DNA from: Acidimicrobiia bacterium
GTDB taxonomy: Bacteria; Actinomycetota; Acidimicrobiia; Acidimicrobiales; AC-14
Reading direction: 5' to 3'
Assembly: GCA_023264995.1 (NCBI GenBank)
Contig: JAHFUR010000017.1
Coordinates: 1 to 64,000, forward strand
DNA length: 64,000 bases
The notes below the pieces were generated by a model. The model had not been told where the DNA came from, searched no databases, and worked only from the letters and a program-made list of their open reading frames with translations. Below are positions 15,368-25,207 of the stretch, one piece after another (within the stretch, counting starts at the first letter, position 1; each line of letters opens with the position of its first letter). Position numbers and translations under genes: made by a program.

Positions 15368-16453
15368 ATGAGGCACCGCCGGGCCGGGGTAGTCGTGCTG
15401 GCGCTGGCCGTCGTCGCCGGCGCGGCGACCGCGTGCGGGACCGACGACAACAGTGCCCGCCTGTCCGCCGGGCGTGCGCCCTCGGTACCCGTACCCGGTG
15501 CCACGGACCAGGCCACCCTGTCAGGCGCCGGCGCCACCTTCCCGGCCACCCTCGTGCAGGAGTGGATCAAGCAGTACCGGGTGCTCGCCCCGGGCGTCAC
15601 GCTGAACTACCAGCCCATCGGCTCCGGCGCCGGCATCCAGCAGCTCACCTCCAAGACGGTGGACTTCGCCGGCTCCGACGTGCCGCTGAAGGAGAGCGAG
15701 GTGGCGGCCACCGGCGGCCCCGGCGCCGTGGTCCAGGTCCCGTGGACCGCCGGCGGGGTGGCCGTGGAATACAACCTGCCCGGCCTCCCCGGCCTGCGCC
15801 TGGCGCCCGAAGCCCTGGCCGGCATCTTCGCCGGGAAGGTCACCCGGTGGAACGACGCCGCCATCAAGGCGGACAACCCGAGCGTCGCCCTGCCGGCGTC
15901 GGGCATCCAGGTCGTCCACCGCTCCGACGGGTCCGGGACGACCCAGGTCTTCACCGACTATCTCAGAGCGGCGGCCCCTGCCGTCTGGGCGTTCCCGACC
16001 GGGAAGGACTGGCCGGCCGACGCCGCCGGCACCGGCGCCAAGGGCTCCGACGGCGTCACCGCCGCGGTCAAGCAATCCGTCGGCGCCATCGGCTACGCCG
16101 AACCGAGCTTCCCGAAGCAGGCTGAGCTCGGGGTCGTGGCCGTCCGCAACGAGGCCGGGCGCTTCGTCGGGCCCGAGGCCAGAGCCGTGAGCGCCGCCCT
16201 GGCGACGGCCACGGTCAACCCCGAAGGCACGCTGAAGCTGAACTTCACCCCGAAGGACCCCGAGGCCTACCCCATCAGCAGCACCAGCTACCTGATGTTC
16301 TACCGGTCCGCACCCGACGCGGCCCGGGATCTCGCGCTCCGGCATTTCGCCACCTGGGCCCTCACCGCCGGGCAGGCGTTCGCCGAGGGCCTGGACTACG
16401 CACCCCTGCCCACATCGGTCGAGGCCAGCGCCCTCGGGGCGGTGAAGCTCTGA
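15368..16453 (+). CDS. pstS: Phosphate-binding lipoprotein PstS
   Basis: Binds phosphate outside the membrane for the PstSCAB importer. The 361-residue protein begins with a basic and hydrophobic signal ending in ATAC, a somewhat weak lipobox whose cysteine would be lipidated. Phosphate-binding motifs include LSGAGATFP, GSGAGIQQLTSKTVDFAGSD and HRSDGSGTTQVFTDYL. The ATG at 15368 is set by the -10 box; a longer frame starting at 15281 would cover the PHO box. First gene of pstSCAB and the regulator gene. Confidence 0.96.
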   Translation: MRHRRAGVVVLALAVVAGAATACGTDDNSARLSAGRAPSVPVPGATDQATLSGAGATFPATLVQEWIKQYRVLAPGVTLNYQPIGSGAGIQQLTSKTVDFAGSDVPLKESEVAATGGPGAVVQVPWTAGGVAVEYNLPGLPGLRLAPEALAGIFAGKVTRWNDAAIKADNPSVALPASGIQVVHRSDGSGTTQVFTDYLRAAAPAVWAFPTGKDWPADAAGTGAKGSDGVTAAVKQSVGAIGYAEPSFPKQAELGVVAVRNEAGRFVGPEARAVSAALATATVNPEGTLKLNFTPKDPEAYPISSTSYLMFYRSAPDAARDLALRHFATWALTAGQAFAEGLDYAPLPTSVEASALGAVKL

Positions 16454-16470
16454 GCACACCGACCGAGACC

Positions 16471-17418
16471 ATGCCGGACGCCCGCGCCATCCCGACCGGT
16501 GGCACCCAGACCGGCGACCGGGTCTTCCAAGGCATCACCACCGCGGTGGCGTTGGCCGTCGTGCTCGTGCTCCTGGCCATGACCGCCTTCCTCGTCGTGC
16601 GGGCCTGGCCCGCGGTCCGGACCGCGGGTGGTGACTTCTTCACGGAGCGGCAGTGGTTCCCCGACGCCGAGCCGGCCCGCTTCGGCATCGCCGCCCTGGT
16701 GTGGGGCACGCTGGTCTCGAGCGTGCTGGCCCTGGCCGTCGCCGTCCCGGTGGCGATCGGCTCGGCGCTCTACGTCACCGAGTACGCCCGTGCCGCCGTG
16801 GGCCGGTGGATCGGCTACCTCATCGACGTGCTGGCCGCCGTGCCGAGCGTCGTGTACGGCCTGTGGGGCCTCCTCTTCCTCGTCCCCCGCATGGTCCCGG
16901 CCCAACGCTTCCTCGCTCAGCACTTCGGGTTCATCCCGTTGTTCGACAACCCCGACGGGGCGTACGGCAAGTCGGTGTTCGCGGCATCCGTCGTCCTCGC
17001 CCTCATGGTCCTCCCGATCGTGGCCGCCGTGTCCCGCGAGGTGTTCCGCCAGGTCCCGGGCGACCTGCGGGAGGCGGCGTTGGCCCTGGGCGCCACCCGG
17101 TGGGAGGTCATCCGGACCGCTGTCCTCCCTTCCAGCCGCAGCGGCGTGGTCGGCGCGGTGATCCTGGGACTGGGCCGGGCGCTCGGCGAGACGATCGCCG
17201 TGGCCCTCGTCCTGGCCGCCACCTTCGATGTCAACCTGCACATCCTCCGCCCCGGGGGGAACACCATCGCCGCCAACGTGGCCACCAAGTTCGGCGAGGC
17301 GGGCGACGTGGGCCGCTCGGCGCTGATCGCCAGCGGCCTGGTCCTGTTCGCCATCACCCTGGCGGCCACCGTGGCCGCACGTGGGGTCATCCGACGCACC
17401 GCGGCGGCGGCCCGGTGA
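16471..17418 (+). CDS. pstC: Phosphate ABC transporter permease PstC
   Basis: Inner-membrane permease of the phosphate importer. Its 315 residues hold about six membrane helices and the EAA-type loop REAALALGATRWEVIRTAVLP that docks onto PstB. The ATG is 17 bp after the pstS stop. A CTG start flush with that stop is possible but unnecessary. The 3' end overlaps pstA (GTGA). Confidence 0.95.
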   Translation: MPDARAIPTGGTQTGDRVFQGITTAVALAVVLVLLAMTAFLVVRAWPAVRTAGGDFFTERQWFPDAEPARFGIAALVWGTLVSSVLALAVAVPVAIGSALYVTEYARAAVGRWIGYLIDVLAAVPSVVYGLWGLLFLVPRMVPAQRFLAQHFGFIPLFDNPDGAYGKSVFAASVVLALMVLPIVAAVSREVFRQVPGDLREAALALGATRWEVIRTAVLPSSRSGVVGAVILGLGRALGETIAVALVLAATFDVNLHILRPGGNTIAANVATKFGEAGDVGRSALIASGLVLFAITLAATVAARGVIRRTAAAAR

Positions 17419-18455
17419 CGTCGCCGGCCGCCGGCACGAGCGTCCTGCGGTCAGGCCGCCTCGGCCGCCGCCAGGGCGCGGCCGCCGCGCTGGCGGGTAC
17501 CGCCGTCGCCGCCGGCGCCTTCGTGCTGACGCCGCTCCAGGGCCGGGCCGACTTCCTCCTCGTCGCCTACCTGTCGGCCACCGCCGGGTACCTGGTGGCC
17601 GCGGCCCGCACCGAGGGCCGGCGGTCGGTGGTCGACCGGCTGGCCGCCGTGCTCGTGGCCACCACCGTCGGCATCTGCCTGCTGGCCCTCGGGTCCGTGC
17701 TCGTGTACACCGCGGCGCGCGGCGTCAAGGCCCTCGACTGGTACTTCTTCACCCACTCCATGAACGGGGTGGGCCCGCGCGACGACGCTGGCGGGGCCTA
17801 CCACGCCATCATCGGGACGCTCGAGCAGGTGGTGCTGGCCTCCGCGCTCTCGGTGCCCACGGGGCTCCTCGTCGCCATCTACCTCACCGAGTACGGGCAG
17901 GGCCGGCCGGCGCTGGTGGTGCGCACGGTCGTCGACGTGATGGTGGGGATCCCGTCGATCGTCGCCGGCCTTTTCATCTACGCGTTCTGGGTCCTGGGCC
18001 TCGGCCAGGGCTTCTCCGGGTTCGCGGCGGCGATGGCCCTGTCGATCCTGATGCTGCCCATCGTCGTCCGTTCCGCCGAGGAGATGATCAAGCTGGTGCC
18101 CTCCGCGCTGCGGGAGGCGGCGTACGCCCTCGGCATCCCTCGGTGGAAGGCCATCCTCCGGGTCGTGCTGCCCACGGCGTCGGCCGGCATCACCACCGGA
18201 GTCATGCTGGCCGTGGCCCGGGTCACCGGCGAGACCGCGCCGTTGCTCTTGACCGCCTTCGGCTTCGACTCCATCCACAACGACCCCTTTTCCGGGCCGC
18301 AGTCGTCGCTGCCGTTGTTCGTGTTCAGCCAGGCATCGTCGGCGTTCGGGACGGCCATCGACCGGGCGTGGGCCGGCGCGCTTACGCTCATCGCAGTGGT
18401 CCTGCTCCTCACCGTGACCGCCCGCCTGCTCACCCGCCGGAGCGGGTTGGCCTGA
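17415..18455 (+). CDS. pstA: Phosphate ABC transporter permease PstA
   Basis: Second permease subunit. From the GTG at 17415, which overlaps the pstC stop (GTGA), the product is 346 residues. An N-terminal pair of helices (about 15-60) precedes the standard six-helix PstA core, so it is longer than typical PstA. The core has [24 protein letters not shown] and the EAA loop [21 protein letters not shown]. The longer open frame upstream is the shadow of pstC. Confidence 0.94.
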   Translation: MTSPAAGTSVLRSGRLGRRQGAAAALAGTAVAAGAFVLTPLQGRADFLLVAYLSATAGYLVAAARTEGRRSVVDRLAAVLVATTVGICLLALGSVLVYTAARGVKALDWYFFTHSMNGVGPRDDAGGAYHAIIGTLEQVVLASALSVPTGLLVAIYLTEYGQGRPALVVRTVVDVMVGIPSIVAGLFIYAFWVLGLGQGFSGFAAAMALSILMLPIVVRSAEEMIKLVPSALREAAYALGIPRWKAILRVVLPTASAGITTGVMLAVARVTGETAPLLLTAFGFDSIHNDPFSGPQSSLPLFVFSQASSAFGTAIDRAWAGALTLIAVVLLLTVTARLLTRRSGLA

Positions 18456-18459
18456 CGTC

Positions 18460-19233
18460 GTGAAGCGCATCGAAGCCAACCATGTGAGCGCCTGGTACGG
18501 CGGGTTCAAGGCCGTCGACGATGTCAGCCTGACCATCGAGCCCAAGCAGGTCACGGCGCTCATCGGGCCTTCCGGGTGCGGCAAGTCGACCTTCATCCGC
18601 ACTCTCAACCGGATGCACGAGGTGATCCCCGGGGCCCGCATCGAGGGTGAGGTCCTGCTGGACGGCGAGGACATCTACGCCACCGGCATCGACCCCGTCT
18701 CGGTCCGCCGCACCATCGGCATGGTCTTCCAGCGCCCCAACCCGTTCCCGACGATGTCGATCCGCGACAACGTGTCGGCGGGCCTCCGCCTCAACGGCAC
18801 CCGCAAGCGAGCCGACCTCGACCCCGTCGTCGAGCGGGCCCTCCAGGGCGCCGGCCTGTGGAAGGAGGTGCGCGACCGTCTCGACCGTCCCGGGGCCAGC
18901 CTTTCCGGTGGCCAGCAACAACGCCTCTGCATCGCCCGGGCCATCGCGGTCGAGCCGCAGATCCTGCTTATGGACGAGCCGTGCTCGGCCCTCGACCCGG
19001 TGTCGACCCTCCGTATCGAGGATCTCATCGCCGAGCTGAAAGACCAATACACGATCGTGATCGTCACCCACAACATGCAGCAGGCGGCCCGGGTGAGCGA
19101 CTCAACCGCCTTCTTCACCCTGCAGGCCGCCGGCGACCCGGGACGCCTGGTGGAGTTCGGGGCGACGTCGAAAATCTTCACCCGCCCCGACGACGAGCGT
19201 ACCGAGGCCTACATCACCGGCCGGTTCGGGTGA
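18460..19233 (+). CDS. pstB: Phosphate ABC transporter ATPase PstB
   Basis: ATPase of the Pst importer, 257 residues. Walker A is GPSGCGKST, the signature LSGGQQQR and Walker [14 protein letters not shown], with the H-loop in [14 protein letters not shown]. The family-typical RTLNRMHEV and FQRPNPFP stretches make the assignment specific to phosphate. The GTG start lies four bases after the pstA stop. The stop codon overlaps the GTG of the response regulator gene. Confidence 0.97.
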   Translation: MKRIEANHVSAWYGGFKAVDDVSLTIEPKQVTALIGPSGCGKSTFIRTLNRMHEVIPGARIEGEVLLDGEDIYATGIDPVSVRRTIGMVFQRPNPFPTMSIRDNVSAGLRLNGTRKRADLDPVVERALQGAGLWKEVRDRLDRPGASLSGGQQQRLCIARAIAVEPQILLMDEPCSALDPVSTLRIEDLIAELKDQYTIVIVTHNMQQAARVSDSTAFFTLQAAGDPGRLVEFGATSKIFTRPDDERTEAYITGRFG

Positions 19234-19952
19234 CCGGCCCGGTGACGGAGCCGGCGACCACCATCCTGGTGGTCGAGGACGAGGAGTCCTTCGTCGAGGC
19301 CCTCACCGTCGGCCTGAAGCGGGAGGGCTTCCGCGTGCGGGTCGCCCGCGATGGTGTCGAGGCGCTGGCCATGTTCGACCTGGTCCAGCCCGACCTCGTG
19401 CTGCTCGACGTGATGCTGCCCCGCATCTCCGGTATCGACGTGTGCCGGGAGATCCGCACGCGTTCGACCGTCCCGATCATCATGGTCACGGCCCGGTCAT
19501 CGGAGATCGACACGGTCGTCGGCCTAGAGGTGGGGGCCGACGATTACGTGTCCAAGCCGTACCGGCTCCGCGAGCTCGTCGCCCGAATGCGGGCCGCGCT
19601 CCGGCGAGCGCCCCGCTCAGACGAGCCGGCGCCGAGCCCGTCGACCATGGAGGTGGGCGATGTCCGCCTCGACCCCGAGCGCCACGAGGTGTTCGTCCGG
19701 GACCAGGCCGTGACCATGCCCCTGAAGGAGTTCGAGCTACTGGCGGTCCTGCTCGACAACGCCGGCCGGGTCCTGACCCGGGAGGTCCTCATCGACCGCA
19801 TCTGGGGTGCCGACTACGTGGGCGACACCAAGACGCTCGACGTCCACATCAAACGGCTGCGGGCCAAGGTGGAGCTTGACCCGTCGAAGCCCGTCAACAT
19901 CGTCACGATCCGGGGGCTGGGCTACAAGTTCGACACGCCGGCGAGAGCCTGA
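19230..19952 (+). CDS. OmpR/PhoB-family response regulator (RegX3-like)
   Basis: 240 residues. The receiver domain has the acidic pair VVEDEES, phospho-acceptor D60 in [10 protein letters not shown] and K109 in YVSKPYR. A winged-helix DNA-binding domain follows (about 140-238, [39 protein letters not shown]). The start GTG overlaps the pstB stop (GTGA); a second GTG at 19242 is also possible. It is probably the partner of the soluble kinase at 12166 and the protein that binds the PHO box. Lying at the end of the operon it controls would give positive feedback. Confidence 0.93.
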   Translation: MTGPVTEPATTILVVEDEESFVEALTVGLKREGFRVRVARDGVEALAMFDLVQPDLVLLDVMLPRISGIDVCREIRTRSTVPIIMVTARSSEIDTVVGLEVGADDYVSKPYRLRELVARMRAALRRAPRSDEPAPSPSTMEVGDVRLDPERHEVFVRDQAVTMPLKEFELLAVLLDNAGRVLTREVLIDRIWGADYVGDTKTLDVHIKRLRAKVELDPSKPVNIVTIRGLGYKFDTPARA

Positions 19953-19972
19953 ACGACCACAACGCGAGCGCG

Positions 19973-19978
19973 TAGCCT
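19973..19978 (+). promoter_or_regulatory. Candidate -10 box of the hydrolase-STAND cassette
   Basis: TAGCCT lies 35 nt before the GTG at 20014. A start about 7 nt downstream would give a real leader of around 30 nt, containing the AAGGAG ribosome-binding site at 20001-20006. This differs from the leaderless neighbours. Confidence 0.4.
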
Positions 19979-20013
19979 GCCCCGAACGGGTCCCGCCTGA
20001 AAGGAGCGCGGCG

Positions 20014-21465
20014 GTGGCGGTACAGCTCAGGGACATGGTGGTCCTGCTCCCAGGGATCGGGGGCAGCGTCCTGCAGCGGCACGGCACAGATGCGTGGGCG
20101 ATCTCGGGACAGGCTTCGTGGCGGGCGCTGGCCACGCTCGGGCGGTCGATCGCCGATCTGGCCCTCGACGGCGACGACCATGAGGTCGACGACCTCGACG
20201 ACGGCGTCACGGCGACGAAGCTCATGGCGGGCACCGTCATCGTGCCGGGCCTCAAGAAGGTGAACGGGTACTCGGCCACGTCGGAATGGCTGCGCAGCAA
20301 CTTCGAAGTGGTCCAAGGTTCCATCGACGATCCCCCCGAGAAGGCGGCCAACTTCTACGAGTTCCCCTACGACTGGCGGCGCGACGTCCGTGTCGCCGCC
20401 CGGAAGCTCGAACGCCTGGTCGCCGCCCGCCTACCTCGTTGGCGCACGGCGAGAGGCGCTGACGACGCCAAGGTGGTCCTTCTGGCCCACAGCATGGGCG
20501 GGTTGGTGGCACGCCACTACGTCGAGGTCATGGGGGGCTGGGAGCACTGCCGGGCACTCGTCACCTTCGGCACTCCGCACCGGGGTTCGGTCAGCGCCCT
20601 CGAGTTCCTCGCCAACGGCTACAAGAAGGCCTTCGTCGACCTGACCGAGCTCATGCGCTCGTTCACGTCCGTCCACCAGCTACTCCCGATCTACCCGGTC
20701 CTCGACACCGGTACGTCGATGACGAGGGTCGCCGAGACCCGCGTCGATGGCGTGAACGCCGACGCCGCGGCGGAGGCCCTGGCGTTCCACCGGGCCATCG
20801 AGGCCGCCGTCGCGGAGAACCGGCGCGACCTCCGCTACCGGGACGAGTTCTCCACCCTGGTGGTGGTCGGTACCCACCAGATGCAGACGCTGCAGTCGGC
20901 TCGGATGGCGAACGGCCAGGTCACGACCGGAACTGCGCTCCCCCCCGGTGTCCCAGCGGAGATGGACGGCGGTGACGGCACCGTGCCGATGATCTCTGCC
21001 GTCCCGCTGGAGCTTTCGACCGGATGGTTCGACACGTTCGTGCCCGAGCGCCACAGCTCGATCCATCTACCGGTGGTTCTCGGCCCCCACCTGCTGGAGC
21101 GGCTGAAGAAGGCCCAGGCTCCCGGTCTGGCCCAGATCCGGGGTGATCTCGCCGCCGAGCGACCGGACCGCCGAGCGATCAGCGTCCGTGTCGACGACCT
21201 CTACCTCCCGGGCGAGCCCGTCGAGCTGGGTGCCCGGCTGATCAACTTCCCATCCGCTCCCGGGGGCGTCCGGGTAACTGTGACCCCGGTCGGCGGCGAC
21301 ACCACTCGTCGAGCCGACATGGCGCCCGTCGCCGACGACCAGTGGTCGGTGAGCCTTGAAGGGCTCCCGGCCGGGGTCTACGCGGTCGAGGTGCGGGCCC
21401 GCCAGGTTGCTTCCGGTGCAACCCTGCCGGCGCCCGTGCACGACATCTTCGAAGTGGGGGGCTGA
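20014..21465 (+). CDS. LCAT-like alpha/beta-hydrolase (putative phospholipase/acyltransferase)
   Basis: 483 residues, no signal peptide, so probably cytoplasmic. The opening VVLLPGIGGSVLQ, then FPYDWRRDV and the nucleophile elbow LAHSMGGLVARHY (S160), match the lecithin:cholesterol acyltransferase family. FGTPHRGS, GGDGTVP (D321) and ERHSSIH (H347 or H351) supply the rest of a triad. About 100 C-terminal residues form a separate beta-rich, Ig-like domain (GEPVELGARLINFP). The GTG has AAGGAG 7 nt upstream, and the next ATG follows the stop by four bases, so the two genes form an operon. The pairing suggests a membrane-lipid-directed effector controlled by the STAND partner; that role is inference. 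Confidence 0.85.
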   Translation: MAVQLRDMVVLLPGIGGSVLQRHGTDAWAISGQASWRALATLGRSIADLALDGDDHEVDDLDDGVTATKLMAGTVIVPGLKKVNGYSATSEWLRSNFEVVQGSIDDPPEKAANFYEFPYDWRRDVRVAARKLERLVAARLPRWRTARGADDAKVVLLAHSMGGLVARHYVEVMGGWEHCRALVTFGTPHRGSVSALEFLANGYKKAFVDLTELMRSFTSVHQLLPIYPVLDTGTSMTRVAETRVDGVNADAAAEALAFHRAIEAAVAENRRDLRYRDEFSTLVVVGTHQMQTLQSARMANGQVTTGTALPPGVPAEMDGGDGTVPMISAVPLELSTGWFDTFVPERHSSIHLPVVLGPHLLERLKKAQAPGLAQIRGDLAAERPDRRAISVRVDDLYLPGEPVELGARLINFPSAPGGVRVTVTPVGGDTTRRADMAPVADDQWSVSLEGLPAGVYAVEVRARQVASGATLPAPVHDIFEVGG

Positions 21466-21469
21466 TCCG

Positions 21470-24400
21470 ATGGGGTGGGAACCGTGGTCGAAGGCGGAGC
21501 CGACAAGCCTTGCCCGCTACGTCACCGCCCAGGCCGCAGCCCTGCTCACCCTGCCCGCCGATTGGCCGACGATGCCGAGGTACGAGCTGGTGCGGGAGCT
21601 GTACGGCGCCCTCCAAGCCCAAGGGATCCCGTACCTGCCCGAGCGGTACAACCCGGTCGACGAACTGCAGGACGTACGGGCTCCCGAGGAAGTGCTCCGG
21701 GCTCCTCGGGGCGGGACCTGCCTCGACCTTGCCGCCCTCTTCTGCGGTGTGTGCCTCGCCGTCGACATGGTGCCGCTGCTGATCGTCTGCCAGGGCCACG
21801 CGTACGCCGCGGTGTCGTTGCGCTGGTCCCGGCGGGCGCAGCGCGACCCGGGCCGCGGCCCCGAGCTGAACTGGTCCGACGCAACTGGGCTGGTCGACCC
21901 GTCGGCGTTGACCGAACTGGTCGGCGACGGTGACTACGTCGTCGTCGAGTGCACGGGGTTCGCTCGGTCCACCGCGCTGACGACCGCCTTCCCGGAGGGC
22001 AGGGGCAGGGTGGACGGGTACCTGTCCTTCGAGCGGGCGCAGGCCGCGGCCAAAGAGCAGCTCCAGGAGCGGGCCTGGGTGTTCGGGCTCGACATCGCGT
22101 CGCTCCAGGACCGGTGGGGCGTACGCCCCCGCGGCCCGGTCGGGCCGCGGGCCGACTACCGGAGGGAGATCGCCGAGCTGGTCGACTCCTACGCCCGGCT
22201 GTTCGTCGGACGTCGAGCCGAGATGGACACGCTCAGCGCCTTCGCCGGCCGACAGGAGCCCGGGTACCTCATCGTCGAGGCGCCCGCCTACCACGGCAAG
22301 TCGGCGCTGTCCGCCCACCTCGTCCGGGCCAGCGAGAACGGCACGTGGGGGCACCCACCGGTCCCCGACATCGTCTGCTTCTTCGTCCGGGAGAACGCGA
22401 AGCGGAACACGGCCGGCGCCTTCCTGTCGGCCGTCAACCCGCAGCTCCTCCAGTTGGTCGGGTCGCCCGAGGGTGTCGGCGGCGACTTCGAGGCCCTCCG
22501 CGGCCAGTTCCTCCGGCTCTGGGACCAGGCGGCGGGTGCGGCCCGAGCCGAGCGGCCCCTCCTCCTGCTCGTCGATGGGCTCGACGAGGCCGCCGGCCCG
22601 GACATCGCCCTGCTCCTGCCCAGCGGCCTGCGCGACTACGTCCATGTCGTCGTGTCGTGCCGCTCGGACCAGGTGCCGGTCATGGACGACTCGTGGCACC
22701 CCATGAACCGTGCCCGCCGGCTGGTGCTGGGATCGCTCACTGTGCCCGAGGTCGAGGACATGCTGGAGGCGGCAGGGGTGGACGCCGGCCTCTCCCCGGC
22801 GCTGGGCGCCCGGGTGCACCAGCTGGCAGGCGGGTCGCCGATCTTCGTCAGCTTCATCGTGGAGGATGTGGCCGAGAACGGCACCGGGGTTCTCGACACT
22901 CTGGAGCGGACACCCCCGACCGGCTTCAGTGAGTACTTCCGCCGAGAGTTCACCAGGATGGAGCGCCATGCCGAGTCGGAGACGGCATGGGATCTGATCG
23001 CCCTGCTCGTCGTGGCCCGGCCCCCCATGCAGATCCAGGACATCGCCGACGTGCTGGGAGTGCCGAAGCGTCGGGTCGTACGGGAGGGGGTGGCCCAGGT
23101 ACGGCGCTTCCTGCGAGGGACGGAACGGGTGGACCTCACCCACCTCGAGCTACGAAGGGTCGCGGGCGAGGAGATCGGGCCGGCCGACCAATCGCGGTAC
23201 CGGGAGAAGCTGCTGGCGTGGTGCATGAGATCGATGAGCAACCGATGGCCGGGTGCGACCACGCCGGACTACGTGCTCCGTTACTGCCTCGCCCACCTGG
23301 CCGAGGCCGCCGAATCGGGCCCGGAGGCCGACCGGCATCGCCGCACGGTGGAGCTGGTCGACGCCGCGCTGAGCCCGGAGTTCCAGGCCCTCTACCTCGA
23401 GCGGTTCAAGGACCTGGCCGGGCTCGGCGCCGAGCTCGACCGGGCGCTCGTCGCGTGCGCCCGCGACCAGGACGCCGCAGCTCCCATCCTCCTTGTCGAC
23501 TGCGCCCGCCGCTCCGACCGGTCGCGGCGGGAGCGGCTCGACCCTGAGCCCCTCTTCCGGTACGCGGCCGCGGGCGACCTCGACGCGGCCCGGGCGTGGC
23601 TCACCGGGTTCCCCTGCGAGGACAACTGGCGCGTCGCCGTGCTCCTCACGTGCGCCTGGTTGGCGGGGCCGGTCGTGGGTGAGCAGGGTCGGGCGCTCCT
23701 CGCCGAGTTGCGCCCGAACGTCGGCGACGACCCGACGCTCGACCGTCTCGCCCATCGGGTCGCCGCCGATCTTGAGGGTGCTCCCCTCCCGGCCCCCCAC
23801 CTGGTCGACCCCCCAACGGAGTCCGACGCTCGCGCCATCGTCGCCCGCATCGGCGGCCGGGTCGACCCCGACGGGCCGTCGACCTTCGCCGACGCTGCCC
23901 TCGGTGGGCTGCGCGACGCGGGTTGCGACCCTCTCGACCCGGGCTCCGACGAGGACGTCGGGTCTCCCGCCCCGACGAAGGGTGACGGGTTCGCGGCCGA
24001 CATCGAAGGCCCGCGGCTCGTGTCCTTCTCCGCCGCGTCACCGGATCCCGGGGACCGCCTGGTGCGGGACTTCATGCTGCTGCATGCGTCCAACCAGTAC
24101 CCGGAGTACCGACGGCGAGCGCTGTGGGGGATACTCGGGGCCGCCCTCCACCACCCCAGACAGGAGTGGCTGCGGGCGCTGCTCCCCGACCTGCTGGCGC
24201 CCGCGCTCGCCGGCACGAGCATCCACTTCGACGAAGCCGTACCACTCACGGCCTTGGCCGCGATGGGGACGGGGCCGCCCGACAGCGACCGCTTCGACCG
24301 CGCCGTCGAAACCGTGATCGCCGACGCCGACCGCCTGGGGTGGGCTCCTGGAGAGGGCGACTCGTGGGGCGCCTACAAGCGGCGGCTGGCGGCGTTGGCC

Positions 24401-25207
24401 GAGGCGGCGGCCGTGCTTCGGGGTCAGCCCGACCGGGGCGCCGAGCTTCTCATCCGGGCCCAGGGCCTGCCTTTTGGCTACGCCGGCTACCAAGCCCCGG
24501 CGTGCCTCACCCTGGCCGAGTCGTCCCTGGTGTGCGCCCCCACCGACGCCGGGCAGGCTGGCGATCTCCTGGCCCAGGCCCGCAGCGCGGCCCACAACGT
24601 GCAGGAGCGCGTCTTCTGTGCCCGGACCACGAGCCGGGTGAACGCGCTGGCGAGGTGGTGGACCTCGGGCCGCGCTGACCCGGCCGGCACAATCGCCCGG
24701 TTCGTGGCCGACCCCGGCGCCGCGGCGTTCGCCGCTGTCCACGTGGTCGGCGAGGAATACGCCGAGCGCAGCCACAGCGAGGTCAGGGCCACACTGCCTT
24801 CAGCATTCCGCCGGGCCGACTCTCTCCGCACCTTGGCCCAGCACACCTACCGTTGCCCGGTCACCGATCTCGTGCGCCTCAACGTGGGCAGCGGTTGGGC
24901 GCCCGACCAGCGGCTGGACGAGGGGACGGAAGTGGCGGTCCCCGACCCCGACATCTCGCCGCTGATGGCGGCGTACCTGAGCGCGCTCGCGCTCGTCGAC
25001 CCCGCACTCGATGTCGCCGGCCGGACCGGCTGCATCCGGCGGCTCGTGCCGCTGGCGGCACGGAACCCGACCGCCCTTGACACCGTGCTCGCCCGCCTCC
25101 TCCTGGCCTTCGGCGCGTCCGACCGAGTGGCTGTGGCCGGTCTCGCGACCTCGATCCCCTGGCAGCCGACCTCACCTCCGAAGTTCTATGTCGGCCTCGA
25201 GAGCTGA
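21470..25207 (+). CDS. Transglutaminase-like protease domain fused to STAND NTPase with helical repeat tail
   Basis: 1,245 residues. Residues about 35-200 look like a transglutaminase-fold cysteine peptidase: RGGTCLDLAALF (C84), QGHAYAAV (H110) and VVVECTGF (E160) as a possible third residue. An NTPase module follows: EAPAYHGKSALS (P-loop near 271-279, with Ala at the first Gly position), LLLLVDGLDEA (Walker B near 364-374, STAND/NACHT style), an arginine-bearing sensor-like VVSCRSD, and a winged-helix-like region (about 530-600). The remaining 600 residues are mostly Ala/Leu/Arg-rich helices with no clear motif, as in ligand-sensing repeat domains. No membrane segment is seen. It may sense an invader and activate its own protease domain or the upstream hydrolase. 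Domain calls are by eye. Confidence 0.8.
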   Translation: MGWEPWSKAEPTSLARYVTAQAAALLTLPADWPTMPRYELVRELYGALQAQGIPYLPERYNPVDELQDVRAPEEVLRAPRGGTCLDLAALFCGVCLAVDMVPLLIVCQGHAYAAVSLRWSRRAQRDPGRGPELNWSDATGLVDPSALTELVGDGDYVVVECTGFARSTALTTAFPEGRGRVDGYLSFERAQAAAKEQLQERAWVFGLDIASLQDRWGVRPRGPVGPRADYRREIAELVDSYARLFVGRRAEMDTLSAFAGRQEPGYLIVEAPAYHGKSALSAHLVRASENGTWGHPPVPDIVCFFVRENAKRNTAGAFLSAVNPQLLQLVGSPEGVGGDFEALRGQFLRLWDQAAGAARAERPLLLLVDGLDEAAGPDIALLLPSGLRDYVHVVVSCRSDQVPVMDDSWHPMNRARRLVLGSLTVPEVEDMLEAAGVDAGLSPALGARVHQLAGGSPIFVSFIVEDVAENGTGVLDTLERTPPTGFSEYFRREFTRMERHAESETAWDLIALLVVARPPMQIQDIADVLGVPKRRVVREGVAQVRRFLRGTERVDLTHLELRRVAGEEIGPADQSRYREKLLAWCMRSMSNRWPGATTPDYVLRYCLAHLAEAAESGPEADRHRRTVELVDAALSPEFQALYLERFKDLAGLGAELDRALVACARDQDAAAPILLVDCARRSDRSRRERLDPEPLFRYAAAGDLDAARAWLTGFPCEDNWRVAVLLTCAWLAGPVVGEQGRALLAELRPNVGDDPTLDRLAHRVAADLEGAPLPAPHLVDPPTESDARAIVARIGGRVDPDGPSTFADAALGGLRDAGCDPLDPGSDEDVGSPAPTKGDGFAADIEGPRLVSFSAASPDPGDRLVRDFMLLHASNQYPEYRRRALWGILGAALHHPRQEWLRALLPDLLAPALAGTSIHFDEAVPLTALAAMGTGPPDSDRFDRAVETVIADADRLGWAPGEGDSWGAYKRRLAALAEAAAVLRGQPDRGAELLIRAQGLPFGYAGYQAPACLTLAESSLVCAPTDAGQAGDLLAQARSAAHNVQERVFCARTTSRVNALARWWTSGRADPAGTIARFVADPGAAAFAAVHVVGEEYAERSHSEVRATLPSAFRRADSLRTLAQHTYRCPVTDLVRLNVGSGWAPDQRLDEGTEVAVPDPDISPLMAAYLSALALVDPALDVAGRTGCIRRLVPLAARNPTALDTVLARLLLAFGASDRVAVAGLATSIPWQPTSPPKFYVGLES

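Noticed and set aside
21242-23143. 633-codon minus-strand frame across the hydrolase-STAND junction
   Set aside because: Antisense to two well-supported genes, no recognisable domain and compositionally biased.
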